Below are positions 44,157 to 54,967 of a DNA stretch of 64,000 nucleotides, one piece after another (the stretch's first letter is position 1; each line of letters opens with the position of its first letter). The notes beneath the pieces are model-generated. The model made no database searches. It was given only the letters and a program-made list of their open reading frames with translations, and was not told where the DNA came from. This DNA is from Myrica gale (taxonomy: Eukaryota > Streptophyta > Magnoliopsida > Fagales > Myricaceae): contig OZ005621.1 in the NCBI GenBank assembly GCA_963930655.1, positions 15,301,001-15,365,000 of the forward strand, in the 5' to 3' direction. Made by a program: the position numbers and the translations under genes.

Positions 44157-45059
44157 TGCGCGATCGTTTTGCTCCCAAGATCAACCAAAACGATGTGCCA
44201 AAATCAAGAAGGAAGATTTTCATGCATTTATGAGGCAAATGGCACCACGGAAGTAGCAAAGTAAGAAGGATTCGTATTCTATACCGTCTGTCTTGTAGAT
44301 TGTTCAAAATCCATTGAGATTTCTCTCGAAAGCTAGAGTTTCTTACCTAAGATAGTTCCTGTCACGGGAATGTATTTCCACACAAAAAATTTCTCCACGT
44401 GATGGCACCAGACACAAAACCTAGTCTCAACCAACAACCAACCAACAGGAAATCACAAGAGGTTAGAATCGAGACATGCACAGAGGACACCCAAATTTAC
44501 GGGAGCAACTCTCTCCCAACCTTTACACTCTTGTCTATTAAAAAATTAGTATAGGGATTGACTAAGGTTCTCAGAGCAAATTGTACCACTAGCCGAATTT
44601 TAGCTCAAAGGCTTATAAGAACATCTCTATACTCTCAATACAAGCTCTCAACTTGCAACACTCTCCACTCACCCCCCACAAATGAACTAGCCCAAGTCAT
44701 TAATATAGAGTGTTTGGCGTCTCCCGCAAGCAGCCTGCCCTCCCTGCATCTGCTTGCACCAATGGGCATCAGCCTATTGCACCACTGGTTGTACATCAGT
44801 CCTCTGCCACCACTGCCTGGACGCCAACCCCTCTGCATCCCTGCCTGCACGTCAGCTCTGCAAGGTGCCTGCCTTCCAACTGCTTGCTGCAGGACATACT
44901 GTAACATTGCATGGGCGCCTACCTTGCAGTTGCTTGCCGTAGCACTGTAGACGCCAACCTTGCCCCCGGCAGGAGCACTGACGCATGCAACTACCTTATA
45001 ACGCCCCAAAATTTGAATTTCCTTGCTGCATAGCCCCATGCCGCAATCATGGCTATCTG
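44157..45059. other. Intergenic, no recognisable gene
   Basis: There is a cysteine/leucine-rich low-complexity zone at 44700-44950 with many TGC and CTGC triplets, but no domain. It lies between the SINE and the truncated LTR. Confidence 0.4.
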
Positions 45060-45792
45060 GCGCAGTCATGACCCCTAAATCTTAAAGATATGATTTATAT
45101 TAAGAGCCCTAAATCTAGGCATTTAATATGATTTGATATTAAATGCCTAACTTAACAATAATAAAAAGGAAAGGAATATTCTAGCGTTTAGGAAATGATC
45201 CATAATCTAGAAGATATGATTTATTCAATCATAACAATAAAGGAAACAAATCTCCTACGATACCTCTATAAGTGGCTAGATCTCGCCAACGTCCTCTGCC
45301 GTCCATGACAGGGCCGCCGCCACTTGCACCACCATGGGTGGTGATGCTCCTCTGAGTCCCTGGCTCGTCCTCTTCCATTCCCCACCTAGCACTGGTAGGG
45401 GTGGTGGTGCTCCGCCACTGGTGGTGGCTGGTGGTGGTGTTCATCATGTGTCATATCACTCCATTGTTTGCTTGCCTCCTACTGGTTGGCTTGGCTGGTG
45501 GCCAAGGACTTGTTGTGGCACTGTGTTTGGGCAATGTCATGGGCTGTCATGGCATGTCTGTGGCTGGTTGGCTGGCATGCTAGGCATGAGTGTTGCTGAG
45601 GCATCATGCCTTGTCAGGGGCGCTGGGGCGCCTAGCCTGTGCTCACGTATGCCAAGGCATGGTTGTCGTGCTGTCACCGCGCGTGCTGTGGGCTTGTCAC
45701 GGGTGCCCATAGGTGCCCCTGATGCCTCATCTCGACACGTATCCTCCCACGCATGGCTGTTATAGCCCATGTCATCACCGAGGATCCTTTCA
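45060..45792 (-). repeat. 3' LTR, missing its outer end
   Basis: Ends (plus strand) with GAGGATCCTTTCA at 45792, the complement of the TGAAAGGATC start of the family. Homology to 48380-49012 is clear from about 45125; the TGTTAGGG outer end and the TATA hairpin are missing, so the LTR is truncated by several hundred bases. The left limit is approximate. Confidence 0.75.
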
Positions 45793-45803
45793 TTCCCCCT
45801 TCC
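45793..45803 (-). other. Polypurine tract
   Basis: On the minus strand GGAAGGGGGAA directly precedes the LTR start TGAAAGGATC. This is the usual plus-strand primer position of LTR retrotransposons. Confidence 0.85.
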
Positions 45804-45819
45804 ATAAAGAGTACCCTCC

Positions 45820-47438
45820 CAAACCATCTCCCCACTAGGTAGCCCACCCATGCTCCAAGTGAGAACTCTATCGCTTAGAGTGAACTTCATACTCCTCCCA
45901 TCAAAGTCAAGTATGATTTTGCTAATACTTTTTAACCAAGTATCACCCAAAATCACAAACTCCTCCAAGGCAAGTATATACAAGTCAACAACTATATTCA
46001 TACCTTGGACGTCAATGGGAACCACTTTTACAATCTGATGACATCTCATCTTTTCACCATTGGCAAGCTTCACCTCAAAGGCCTCTATATCCTCTCAGCA
46101 ACAAGGTGACCTCGTGCTTGCCCATTGAAGCCATGAATGTCAAGGTTGAGTATTTCCCAATACCGGTCACGACATTAAGACTTAACTCACTATCACTCGT
46201 GTCCTCCTCATCCCCACATCAATAAAGCACATGAGCTTGGACTTGTGGAATTGGTGGTTTGGACCCCACTTCTCTCCACACTTGAAGCATAAGTGCTTCT
46301 TGATGCACTCCTCAAGCTCTTCTCGGCTCAACTTCTTCACTTCATTCTTCTTCTTCCTTGACTGTTCAACCACCTCTCTTCCATTCGAAGGCATCTCGGG
46401 TTGCAAGGATTCAAGCATAATTCTTTTCAAACCGGTGGCTCTCTTCAAGGATCTCGACCATTCTCATGACTTCTTGCAACCTAGTGGGCTGCTTCAACTT
46501 CAGCTCCTTAGCTATCCAAGGCTTTGGCCCATCCACAAAAGTTCCAATGAGTGCCTCCTCTGACCAACCCCTTACTAAACTCCTCCACATAAACATGCAC
46601 CTTGTCTTCTTGCTTGAGTTTTGCTAGTTGGCCATGGTGATTGACAATGGGCGAGGGCCCAAATTGCATGAGCAGCTTCCTTTCAAAAGCTGTCCACCTG
46701 AGACTTCTTCTCTCTTTATCATATTGGGCTCGAATCCACCTCCACCACTTGCTCGCTTTGCCATCAAGGTAGAAACATGCGGTGGAAACTCTTTCTTCCC
46801 TTGGCACTTCATACATATGGAAGTAGTGATCCGTCTTATCAAGCCATTCATGTGGATCACCTCCACTAAACTTTGGGAACTCTACCTTCGATCTCCTTGG
46901 TCCTCCGTTGTGAAACTGATTTTCATCTCCACCATCTCTATCATGATCACCTTTACGATAGATTTGCCTTCTAGGTCCTTGGTGATTAGACCGATTTCCA
47001 TCACTACTACCATCACGATCATAGTAGTCACGATCACTCTATGGTTTATCTCGCCTTCTAGCATCATCCTCATCGATTCGGCCATAGGATCTGTCCTCCC
47101 TATACCGACTTCCTCCATCTCTTTCTTCCCATCTTCCATGGTCATCATCGCCATAGTTGTTGTCTTGGTCTAGGCTCCCCTTTTGTGGACACGGATAGAT
47201 GAGTTTCTCTTCCATCCACGAGCTGAGCATCCTCCCTCCTCTTCTCCTCCATCCTTGCGACTTCTACATGTTTTCCTCTACTTGGCTCTCCACCAAGTCT
47301 CGCCAATGCCGCTTGTAAGTCTTGTCTCTTCCTTTCCATCGCTCTCATATTCTCTTTGGTGGCCATGGTAACTGCAGTTATGGCTCCTTGCATGTGAGCA
47401 TGGTTGTGGATGTCTTCACCATCTTGTCTTTCCGCCAT
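45820..47438 (-). pseudogene. gag and partial protease polyprotein
   Basis: ATG at 47438 (MAERQDGEDIHN) opens the polyprotein. After frame changes the capsid core is clear (ERVSTACFYLDGKASKWWRW, then FERKLLMQFGP). A zinc-knuckle region follows (CIKKHLCFKCGEKWGPNHQ near 46290) and a retroviral-protease-like part (VVPIDVQGMNIVVDLYILAL and FVILGDTWLKS near 45960). The Asp-Ser/Thr-Gly active site expected just before VKLANGEKM is not present; the sequence jumps there from MGKHEVTLL, so a deletion removed the catalytic residue. At least three frameshifts. Confidence 0.82.
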
Positions 47439-47546
47439 AGAGTAGATGACTCCAGGGCATCAAACCGGTCTCGGATGGAAGTAAGGGAACTTGATATCGC
47501 CTCCATTGCAACACTTGGCTGAAACAACAAGTCCAACCTTAGGTTT

Positions 47547-47725
47547 TCTCCAAAATGAAGATCGAACCTCTCCCTTCAAAAATCTTGGCACAAACACTTT
47601 CAAACTTGGGTTCTCTCCAAAAAAATATCGAACCCCTCCTTTCACTGAAGAACTTGGTAAGAACAAACAAGTTTCAACCTTGGGTCCTCTCCAAAACGAA
47701 GATCGAACCCCTCCTCAAGTATGAA
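47547..47725. repeat. Three leader repeats between 5' LTR and gag
   Basis: TCTCCAAAA followed by an ATCGAACC(C)CTCC-type block starts at 47547, 47614 and 47688. The spacing is 67 and 74 bases. They lie in the untranslated leader, where packaging and dimerisation signals of retroelements are usually found. Confidence 0.75.
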
Positions 47726-47854
47726 CTCCAACAAGAACAAACAAGTTTCCAATCAAATTAATCCAAAGAAACTGAATCGAAGTAATGTATATTCGTGTTT
47801 ACCTCTTAAAAATTTCCACGTTTCAAGCAACTCCTCTCAATGAAAGCATCATTT

Positions 47855-49012
47855 TGTTAGGGACCCCGATCTAGGCCACCATAATATCCACCGACTCCTT
47901 CAAGCGATCAGCTCCAAAACCACAATCGATCCTCCCGAACCACTTCAAATTACACACAAGCGTGGTAAATAGGATCTAACACACATAAATAGAGAACACT
48001 CGAGCTATTATTAATGAAGAACGATGAACGTGGTCAAGGGTTAATTAGCCCAAAAACCACAAGGATATAAGAACAATCTCGATCAAGGGTTAATTAGCCC
48101 AAGAACGAGTACCCAAACTAGGTTATTAGCACATAATGAATCCCAAGTGAAAAGGTTATTAGCCTTGACACCGACTTAGCATATACGTGCCTATTCTCCA
48201 AGACTCTACTATTCTCGAAAATCACTCAGGCTCTCCAAGACTCTACTATTCTCGCTATTCTCTGAATGACCAACACTAATGCTCCTAAGGGTGTTTATAT
48301 AGACATCCTTAGGAGCTTACAAACCCTAATTGACTCCAATTAAATCAACTCACAATCAAATCAAATCTCTTTAATCAAGGACATTTGATATTACATGTCT
48401 AACTTAACAATAACATAAAGGAAAAGAATCTTCTAGAGTTTAGGAAAGGTTCTCTAAATCTAGAAGATATGATTTATTTAATCATAACAATAAAAGAAAC
48501 TAATCTCTTACAATACCTCCACAAGTGGCTAGATCTCGCCGCCGTCCTCCGCTGCTGCCGCTTGCACCACCATGGGTGGTGATGCTCCTCCGAGTCCCTG
48601 ACCCTTCCTCTTCCATTCCCCACCTAGCACCGGTAGGGGTGGTGGTGCTCTACTACTGGTGGTGGCTGCTGGTGTTGTCCATCCTGTGTCATGCCACTCT
48701 ATTTTCTACTTGCCTCCTGCTGCTTGGCTTGGCTGGTGGCCAAGGACTTGCTGTGGCACTGTGTCTGGGCAAGGCCATTGGAAATGTCATGGGCTGTCAT
48801 GGCATGTATGTGGCTGGCTGGCTGGCATGCTAGGCATGGGCGTTGCTGGGGCACTGGACGCCTAGCCTGCGCGCGTGTATGCCAAGTCATGGTTGTGGTA
48901 CTGTCGCAGCGCGCGCTGTGGGCTTGTCACGGGTGCCACTGGTGCCTCATTTCGGCACCTATCCTCCCACGCATGGCTGTTACGGCCCATGTCATCATTG
49001 GAGATCCTTTCA
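47855..49012 (-). repeat. 5' LTR of the gag/protease element
   Basis: Begins TGTTAGGGACC and ends GGATC-like CCTTTCA on the plus strand, 1158 bp. It carries the same TATA-in-hairpin block as the solo LTR and several blocks that are its reverse complement (for example GGGTTAATTAGCCC near 48052 and 48091). Confidence 0.9.
48281..48316 (-). promoter_or_regulatory. LTR core promoter: TATA box in hairpin loop (second copy)
   Basis: GCTCCTAAGG and CCTTAGGAGC form inverted arms around a loop with TATATA (minus strand TATATAAA). It is the counterpart of 14001-14036. Arms are conserved even where the loop edges have changed. Confidence 0.7.
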
Positions 49013-49561
49013 CAATGCCAGCATGCCTCTAGCGCGCCCCTTGACTTTGTCAGCCATCTCAGACGCTCAAAACTGCCTGCCACGTGTCACTAAGCTCTAG
49101 TGGTCACAGGGCATACTTTCCAGGCCCCCTCAGGTGCCCCTACCCAAGCATGCCAAGCCCAACAAGCCCTTGGGCTCCTTTGCTGCGTGGGGTCATGGCC
49201 CAAGGCCGAGCCGACAAAGCCCCCACGCTCATCAGCTCTTGCCATAAACCCTTTTGGCACTCAAAATCCATCAGCAAGCCGTGGGGCTTGGCCCATGCCA
49301 AGCCAAGCGCGCCCCCCGCCTAAGGCAACCCATCAGTAACACGTCCTGGGCAAGTCCATCTTGTTCAGGCTTCACCAACACACGCTGGTGATGTCGTCTC
49401 CTTCAAGTACCCCCACTTGAAGAGCCTTGACATGCCGCCCCCATCATGTCAAGGTGCTGGGCAGTGTGCTTGAGCGCTAGGAACCGCTCATGCCACTGCC
49501 AGTACTGTGTTGCACATTATACTGACAGTTCCAATAGTCGACGATAATTAACCAAGGCACC
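49013..49561. other. GC-rich stretch, no gene recognised
   Basis: GC-rich DNA with frequent TGCCAAGC and GCCCC lies between the LTR element and the UGT pseudogene. It may be the remains of the pseudogene promoter or of another LTR. Nothing specific can be supported. Confidence 0.4.
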
Positions 49562-49984
49562 TTGACAATCTCAAGCACCAATGCCCACCTCCTCATCTTC
49601 CCATACCCTGCACAGAACCACATGCTACCTCTCCTCGACCTAACTCACCAACTCGACACTCGTGGCCTCACCGTCACCGTCCTCGTCACCTCAAAAAATG
49701 AGTCTCTCCTTCACCCTCTTCTGTCTGCTCACCCCTCAATCGAAGCACTAGTCGTCCCATTTCCTTCGCACCCCGCAATACCACCAGGCGTAGAAAACAT
49801 CAAGGAATTGTTGTCAGACTCCTTCCGGGCTATGATGTGATCTTTAGGTGAACTCCATGGACCCCTAATTGAATGGTTTAGGTCCCATCCTTCACCGCCT
49901 ATGGCAATAGTATCCAACATGTTCTTGGGTTGGACTCACCGCCTCGCATACGAGCTGGGTATATGTCGCATCATGTTCTCGCCA

Positions 49985-52511
49985 AGGACAGAACCAAGCC
50001 CTGGCGAACCATGGTGGCCGCCATGGTTCGCTTTGCCCAAAATAAAATTTAACGTGTTTTTTTTGTATAAATAGGTTATCCTAGGCCCGCCGTAGTTGAG
50101 CCAAGGGCCCAGGCCAAAATGAAGCTTCTAGTCCGAATAAATGAAGTTGCCTCCAAAGTCCAGGATTTTAATTTTTGAGCCCAAAGGCCCTAAACCCACA
50201 GATTGCATAGCCCATACCATTCAATCGTGCATCACTGCATCTGCTCTCAGCCCTCTCTCTCACACTGCTGAAGTTAGAGACGCACATTACGCACCATTTA
50301 AATTTTTTAACCTTATTCGTGCCTCTCTCAGCACCTCCTCTCACCTCTCTCTCAAATTTTCTCTCTCACAAACACACGACAGCGCACGCCACCCAGCCTC
50401 CTAGGTTTTCCTTTCAGCCTTTCATTCCGGGTTCCGGGTTCCTTTCCTTTCAGTTCTCACTTGTCTAGTTGTCTTTCTCACTTCTCTAAATTTGATTCTC
50501 TCTATCCATCAGGCCTCACTAAGCTCACTTCTCAGATTTTCTCATCCCACGCCAGCGCTAGTGCCACAGACAGCAGACCTCTTGGCTCTTCTCTTGTCCA
50601 CTCCTATGAGGCTAAGAGGTAATAAAATTATAAATAAATTATGTTGCATTTGATAATTTTGATTTTGAATGGTTGATCAATGTCCAATTCCAAATTATTT
50701 TTTTTGGGTGAAATTGTGAATTTGAGTGCATTTTTTTGTGAATTAATTTATACTTATATTTTGAAATTGTTCAGTTTATGATTATCTTGTCTTGTGAAAT
50801 TAATTTGTATGAATGTATGATTGAGATTTGAAAATTTGAGATTGAGAATTTGTAATTATCTTGAATTATGCTTTGATTCCAAATTAGGGCATGTTAGGCA
50901 GAATTAATTAAATATAAAATAGAATTATTGCATTTTAATTTTTCACCAGTATCTTTCTTTTTGTCAACGTCTAGGAATAGTTGCAGGTTCTCTCTTTAAT
51001 TTTAGATGGTTAGGTATACCTGATTGATTTAGCTATATATCTTAGACAATTAATAATTTGGGAGAAATTATTTGATTATTAGGTAAGAACTGATACCATT
51101 GTGTTTTGTTTTGAGTTTTTGTTTCCATGTTAAGGTAGTTTTTATTTAATTTGCATGAATTTTTTTTTAGATAATGGAAAGATTTTTCACAAAAAAAACC
51201 ACGAAGCGTGGAGTAGTCTAATACTCATAATGTGTATACTAGTTCTGAAATGGATACTAGTTTGAAAAGACCTATTATTGAGTTTAGTTTGGATGATATT
51301 GTTGCTGACCCAAGGTTACGTAAATCCATTTAAGAATATGATGCTAGGATTATTGATGAAGTTCGTAGGGAGTACTTGATTAAATGTCCTTGTCAACCGC
51401 AAAACCATAATTTTTTCAGGAAGAAATATGAGAGTGATATGAGGGGTTTTAGGGCGGCATGGTTCAAAGATTATTTGTAGTTGAAATATAGTGTATCAAA
51501 GGATGCCACATATTGCTTTGTAGTGTTATTTGTTTAGGCGATCTAGAGGGGCAAGGTCCGGGGGAGATGTGTTTACTTCTGTAGGATTTAACACATGGGA
51601 AAATGCAGTTAAGGTTTTTGGTGAGCATGTTGGTACACATGATAGTGCTCACAATGAAGCTAGAATGCAGTGTGAAGCATTCCAAAATCAGTGACAAAGT
51701 GTGTCGCACGCGTTATCCGCACAGGGGCATGATATAGAGAATGCTTATCACATTCGTTTAACAACGGTTTTAGAATGCATTAGGTTTCTTTTGATACAAG
51801 GATTGACTTTTCGTGGTCATGACGAGTCTGATGGTTCATTGAGGAAGGAGAATTTTCTTGAACTTTTGTATGGTATGATAAGCTTGATGAAAAGGTTGCT
51901 AAGACAATTAAGAGTAATGCTCCTGGAAACAAGGAACTCATTCTCAACATTTGATTTTGATAGGTTATGTCGTCCTGCTGAGTATTATCCCGAATATTTC
52001 TCAACAACTGAGAAGTTGTTTCTTAGAGATCAGCTTGACACCTACATTAGAGATGTTAGATTAAATGATATTGGGGGTCTTGCTGTGAAGATGGTTGAGA
52101 CCAGAAAAAATATTTTGTATCCACTAGTGTATCAGCTTATTGAGTTGACATTAGTCTTACCAGTTGCGACTGCAACCGTTGAGAGAGTGTTCTCTGCGAT
52201 GAAGATTATCAAGACTGATTTGCGTGATAGGATGAGAGATGAGTGAATGAATGATTGTATGGTAGTGTACATCAAGGGGAAATTTTTTGAAACTATAGAG
52301 AACGAAGTTGTTTTGCAACATTTTCAGAAGATACAGAAACGTAGGATCCAGTTGCACCCTCTCAGTCGTAGTACATAATACGATATGTGTATTTTAATAT
52401 TTTATATTGTAATTCTCAGACAATTTTTAGCATTACGTATGAAAAAAAAATTTCAGTCATTTCGCTTTAAAAATTCTCCGTGGTTGACTTCTAATCCTAG
52501 TTCCGCAACCG
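49985..52511 (+). mobile_element. hAT element (TTF/MYM type) inside the UGT pseudogene
   Basis: The insertion point is fixed by the UGT reading frame: coding stops after TTCTCGCCA (49984) and resumes at TCTGGTGCT (52512). The inserted ends show weak inverted similarity (CAGAACCAAG at 49989; reverse complement of the right end CGGAACTAGG), but no clean 8-bp duplication could be defined, so exact ends are uncertain by about ten bases. It contains a CT-rich 5' leader (50230-50620), an intron-like AT-rich stretch and a transposase remnant. Confidence 0.8.
51174..52378 (+). pseudogene. hAT transposase with TTF/MYM-type zinc finger (internally deleted)
   Basis: ATG at 51174 follows TTTTTTTTAG, a good splice acceptor, and begins MERFFTKKTTKRG. 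Next are REYLIKCPCQPQNHNF, AAWFKDYL and the zinc-finger stretch KYSVSKDATYCFVV, in several frames. From 51701 the frame is open: HALSAQGHDIENAYHIRLTT, GLTFRGHDESDGSLRKENFL, then directly the C-terminal dimerisation region (LTLVLPVATATVERVFSAMK, IIKTDLRDRMRDE). A few hundred codons of the catalytic core are missing between. TGA at 52244-52246 replaces an expected TGG. This is a different hAT branch from the RICESLEEPER-like element at 1145. Confidence 0.85.
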
Positions 52512-53505
52512 TCTGGTGCTATGGCTTATCCATCATTTACGCTCTCTGGAGGGATCTACCGAACGGAATACTCCCGAGGATCAAAATGAGATAATTTCAT
52601 TTCCAAATATTCCGAGTTTCCCGAAATACCCTTGGTGGCAGCTGTCTCCTATTTATCGTAGATACGTTGAAGGAGGCCCGGTAATGGAGTTCATCAAAAT
52701 ATGGGTTGCTTGCCGACATGGAGAGTTGGGGACTCGTCATCAACTCCGTTTAGTGAGTTGGAAGGGGTTTATTTGGAACACTTAGAGACAGGAGATGGGC
52801 CATTATCGCGTTTGGGCGATTGGGCCGTTACTCCCTCACGATGGGACCAAGCAGAGGGGTGGGTCCGGCTCGGTGAAAGTATATTATCGTGGCTCGACAC
52901 GTGTGAGCATCACAAGCTGGTAGGTGTGCTTTGGGAGCCAAGCTCTTCTGCCTAATCACTTATTGGACCAGCTGGCATTCAGGTTGGAGAAGAGTGGGGT
53001 CCGTTTCATTTTTTGTCCGTAGAGGACCCCACAACAGCACAGGTGGAGAACAATTATGGCACCCTTCCATCAGGATTCGAAGATCGTGTGGTTGGGAGAG
53101 GCCTGGTGATTAGAGGGTGGGCTCCATAGGTCCTAATACTGAGGCACCGAGCTGCGGGCGCGTTTCCGACTCACAGCGGGTGGAACTCGGTACTCGAGGG
53201 TATAGTAGCCGGGGTGCCATTGCTGGCTTGGCCCATGGGTGCCCACCAATTTGCGAATGCTAGCTTGTTGGCGGACGAGATGAAGGTAGCAATAAGGGTT
53301 GGTGAAGGTGTACAAACCGTGCCAGACCCGGAAAAGTTGGCGCAAGTTCTAGTTGAGTCGGTGAGTGAAAACGAGTCAAAAGGAAAGATGTAGAGGATTT
53401 GCGTGGCGCCGCACTTGAGGCCATCAGAGAAGGTGGAAGCTCGGAAAGGGAGTTTGATTCGATGCTGCGCAAATTGGCTATGTTGACACTACAACCCAAT
53501 ACGTA

Positions 53506-54538
53506 ATAACATTATATCGGGGAAAAGAGGGAAGCTTCTTTTTTTTTCATGGATATTTCTATGACGTTTTTAAAATTAGACTTCGATCAAATATATCCCC
53601 CGAAGTTATTTTTTTTTTCCTTTGCGCCTTTCAATCAAATATCTGGTTGGTGATTTTTTCCAAAAAAGTGTTAGGAAAGATTTTGGAAGGCTATTTAAAC
53701 TTCATAATTGAATAAAACTCTATTCCACGTGAACAAAAAATAGTTTCCAATCATTAGCTTAAGCTTCCATCTACGGTCTCAAGTTAGGATACAGGGGCCA
53801 AAAAAATAGCTCAAAAGTGAACATATTTTTAGTAATGTCTCCATCTGCTGATAACTTGGGACAGATACGCCTGCAGCCATGGATTGCCTTTGTTTTCACC
53901 CATTGATTCTCTACTCGACACCATACTGTATGAAACAATAGAATAATATCTCCCTCACTCTTTTCTGTCTTTTTTTTTTTTTTAAATTTCTTTCTCTAAT
54001 GGATATGTTATTTATGCTTATGTATGATCATGGCAAATTTCACAATACTCGTTGATTATGTCAAAATAAAGGCCTTGGATCCTAAGAGGAGCAGATCGGC
54101 CGTGCCATTAGGGACCTGGGCTTGAACCGGCAAGAAAGACCTATAGGTGGGCTCGGCGGAGGAACTATCCAAAGCTATAGTAACTTGCTATGTGAACAGA
54201 ATGTTTGTCAAACTAAAATTTTAAATAATTTTGAGTTTTTTTGGTGTAAATTGTGGGGTTTTATGTTTTATTGAAGTTGAAGTCGATAAAAAAGTAAAAT
54301 AGAAAATATTTGATATAATTTCTTTTCAATGAAAAAGTTGATGTGAAAATGTGATGGAATTTGGATAAAATTTTGTGATTTTGATATTTGGTTGTAAAAT
54401 TTTTTTAGGCGCAAGTGTATGTAATATTTTTGAAGGAATATAAAGTTTCTTTTTATATTCCCCATTCACCAAGTGACTAGAGGAGCCACAGACAGGAGGT
54501 AGCGCTGACGAGGAGCCATGCTCATGCTAGCGAATTTC
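53506..54538. other. Intergenic, nothing recognised
   Basis: AT-rich DNA with several T-runs after the UGT pseudogene; no family recognised. Confidence 0.5.
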
Positions 54539-54546
54539 CTTCACTT

Positions 54547-54959
54547 TAGGGCTGAACAAAATCGGACCATAGACCGGACGGGACCACAAAATCAGACCGA
54601 ATTTGTAGTCCGGTCCGGTCTTCATTGTGAAAGCCGGTCCTGTTTAGAACTTTTGCAAAACCGGTCTGGACCGGACCAAATTTATTAATATAAATAAAAA
54701 ATTAATATTTTTTATATTTTTAATGCAAATTACAAACTTAAAAAGTTTAATTTTAACATATACTAAAACTATGTGTTTTGTCAAGTCCTTCTTTCTTCGA
54801 AATTAACCTAAAAAAATGAAACTGGTCCAGACCGAACCGCTTTGGACCGATCCTCTATATAAGCACAATCGAAATTTGGTCGGACCAAATTTTCGAAGTG
54901 ATCCGATCCGGTCCTCTGTATAAGCACAACAAAAAATTTCGGTAGTCCGTGCAGCCCTA
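54547..54959. mobile_element. 413-bp hAT MITE, same end-type as the element at 1145
   Basis: It starts TAGGGCTG and ends CAGCCCTA. CTTCACTT (54539-54546) and CTTCACGT (54960-54967) match at 7 of 8 positions as the target duplication. GGTCCGGTC, CCGGACC and related motifs are present near both ends. No coding sequence. Ends and motifs match the 5.1-kb hAT element, so it looks like its short, non-autonomous derivative. Confidence 0.88.
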
Positions 54960-54967
54960 CTTCACGT

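Larger units (their letters stand above)
45060..49012 (-). mobile_element. LTR retrotransposon with gag and partial protease only
   Basis: The 5' LTR (47855-49012) and truncated 3' LTR (45060-45792) are on the minus strand and flank a 2.06-kb interior. That interior codes for gag, a zinc knuckle and part of an aspartic protease. Reverse transcriptase, RNase H and integrase are absent; the protease remnant runs almost directly into the polypurine tract. The solo LTR at 13242 is a member of the same family. The element is non-autonomous. Confidence 0.88.
49562..53505 (+). pseudogene. UGT89-like glycosyltransferase pseudogene, split by a hAT element
   Basis: The N-terminus (49562-49984) reads AHLLIFPYPAQNHMLPLLDL, then LTVTVLVTSKN and PPMAIVSNMFLGWTHRLAYE. 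The start codon position is TTG and a TGA lies at 49838-49840. The gene resumes at 52512 with SGAMA (one-base deletion) and LSIIYALWRDLPNG, then EIISFPNIPSFPKYPWWQLS. The C-terminal donor-binding PSPG box follows near 53120-53250, with TAG replacing the glutamine of WAPQ and serine replacing the cysteine of HCGWN. Several frameshifts. The usual catalytic His lies in AQNH. It is a paralogue of the intact gene at 56214-57620, in the opposite orientation. Confidence 0.93.

Noticed and set aside
44558-45069. Cysteine-rich frames as a small secreted protein
   Set aside because: No signal peptide start, frames open on both strands, and the composition is explained by repeated TGC/GCA triplets.
45229-45765. 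Open frames in the LTRs at 45 and 48 kb as genes
   Set aside because: The same frames appear in the solo LTR at 13.2-14.4 kb on the other strand. They are LTR sequence with GC-rich composition.
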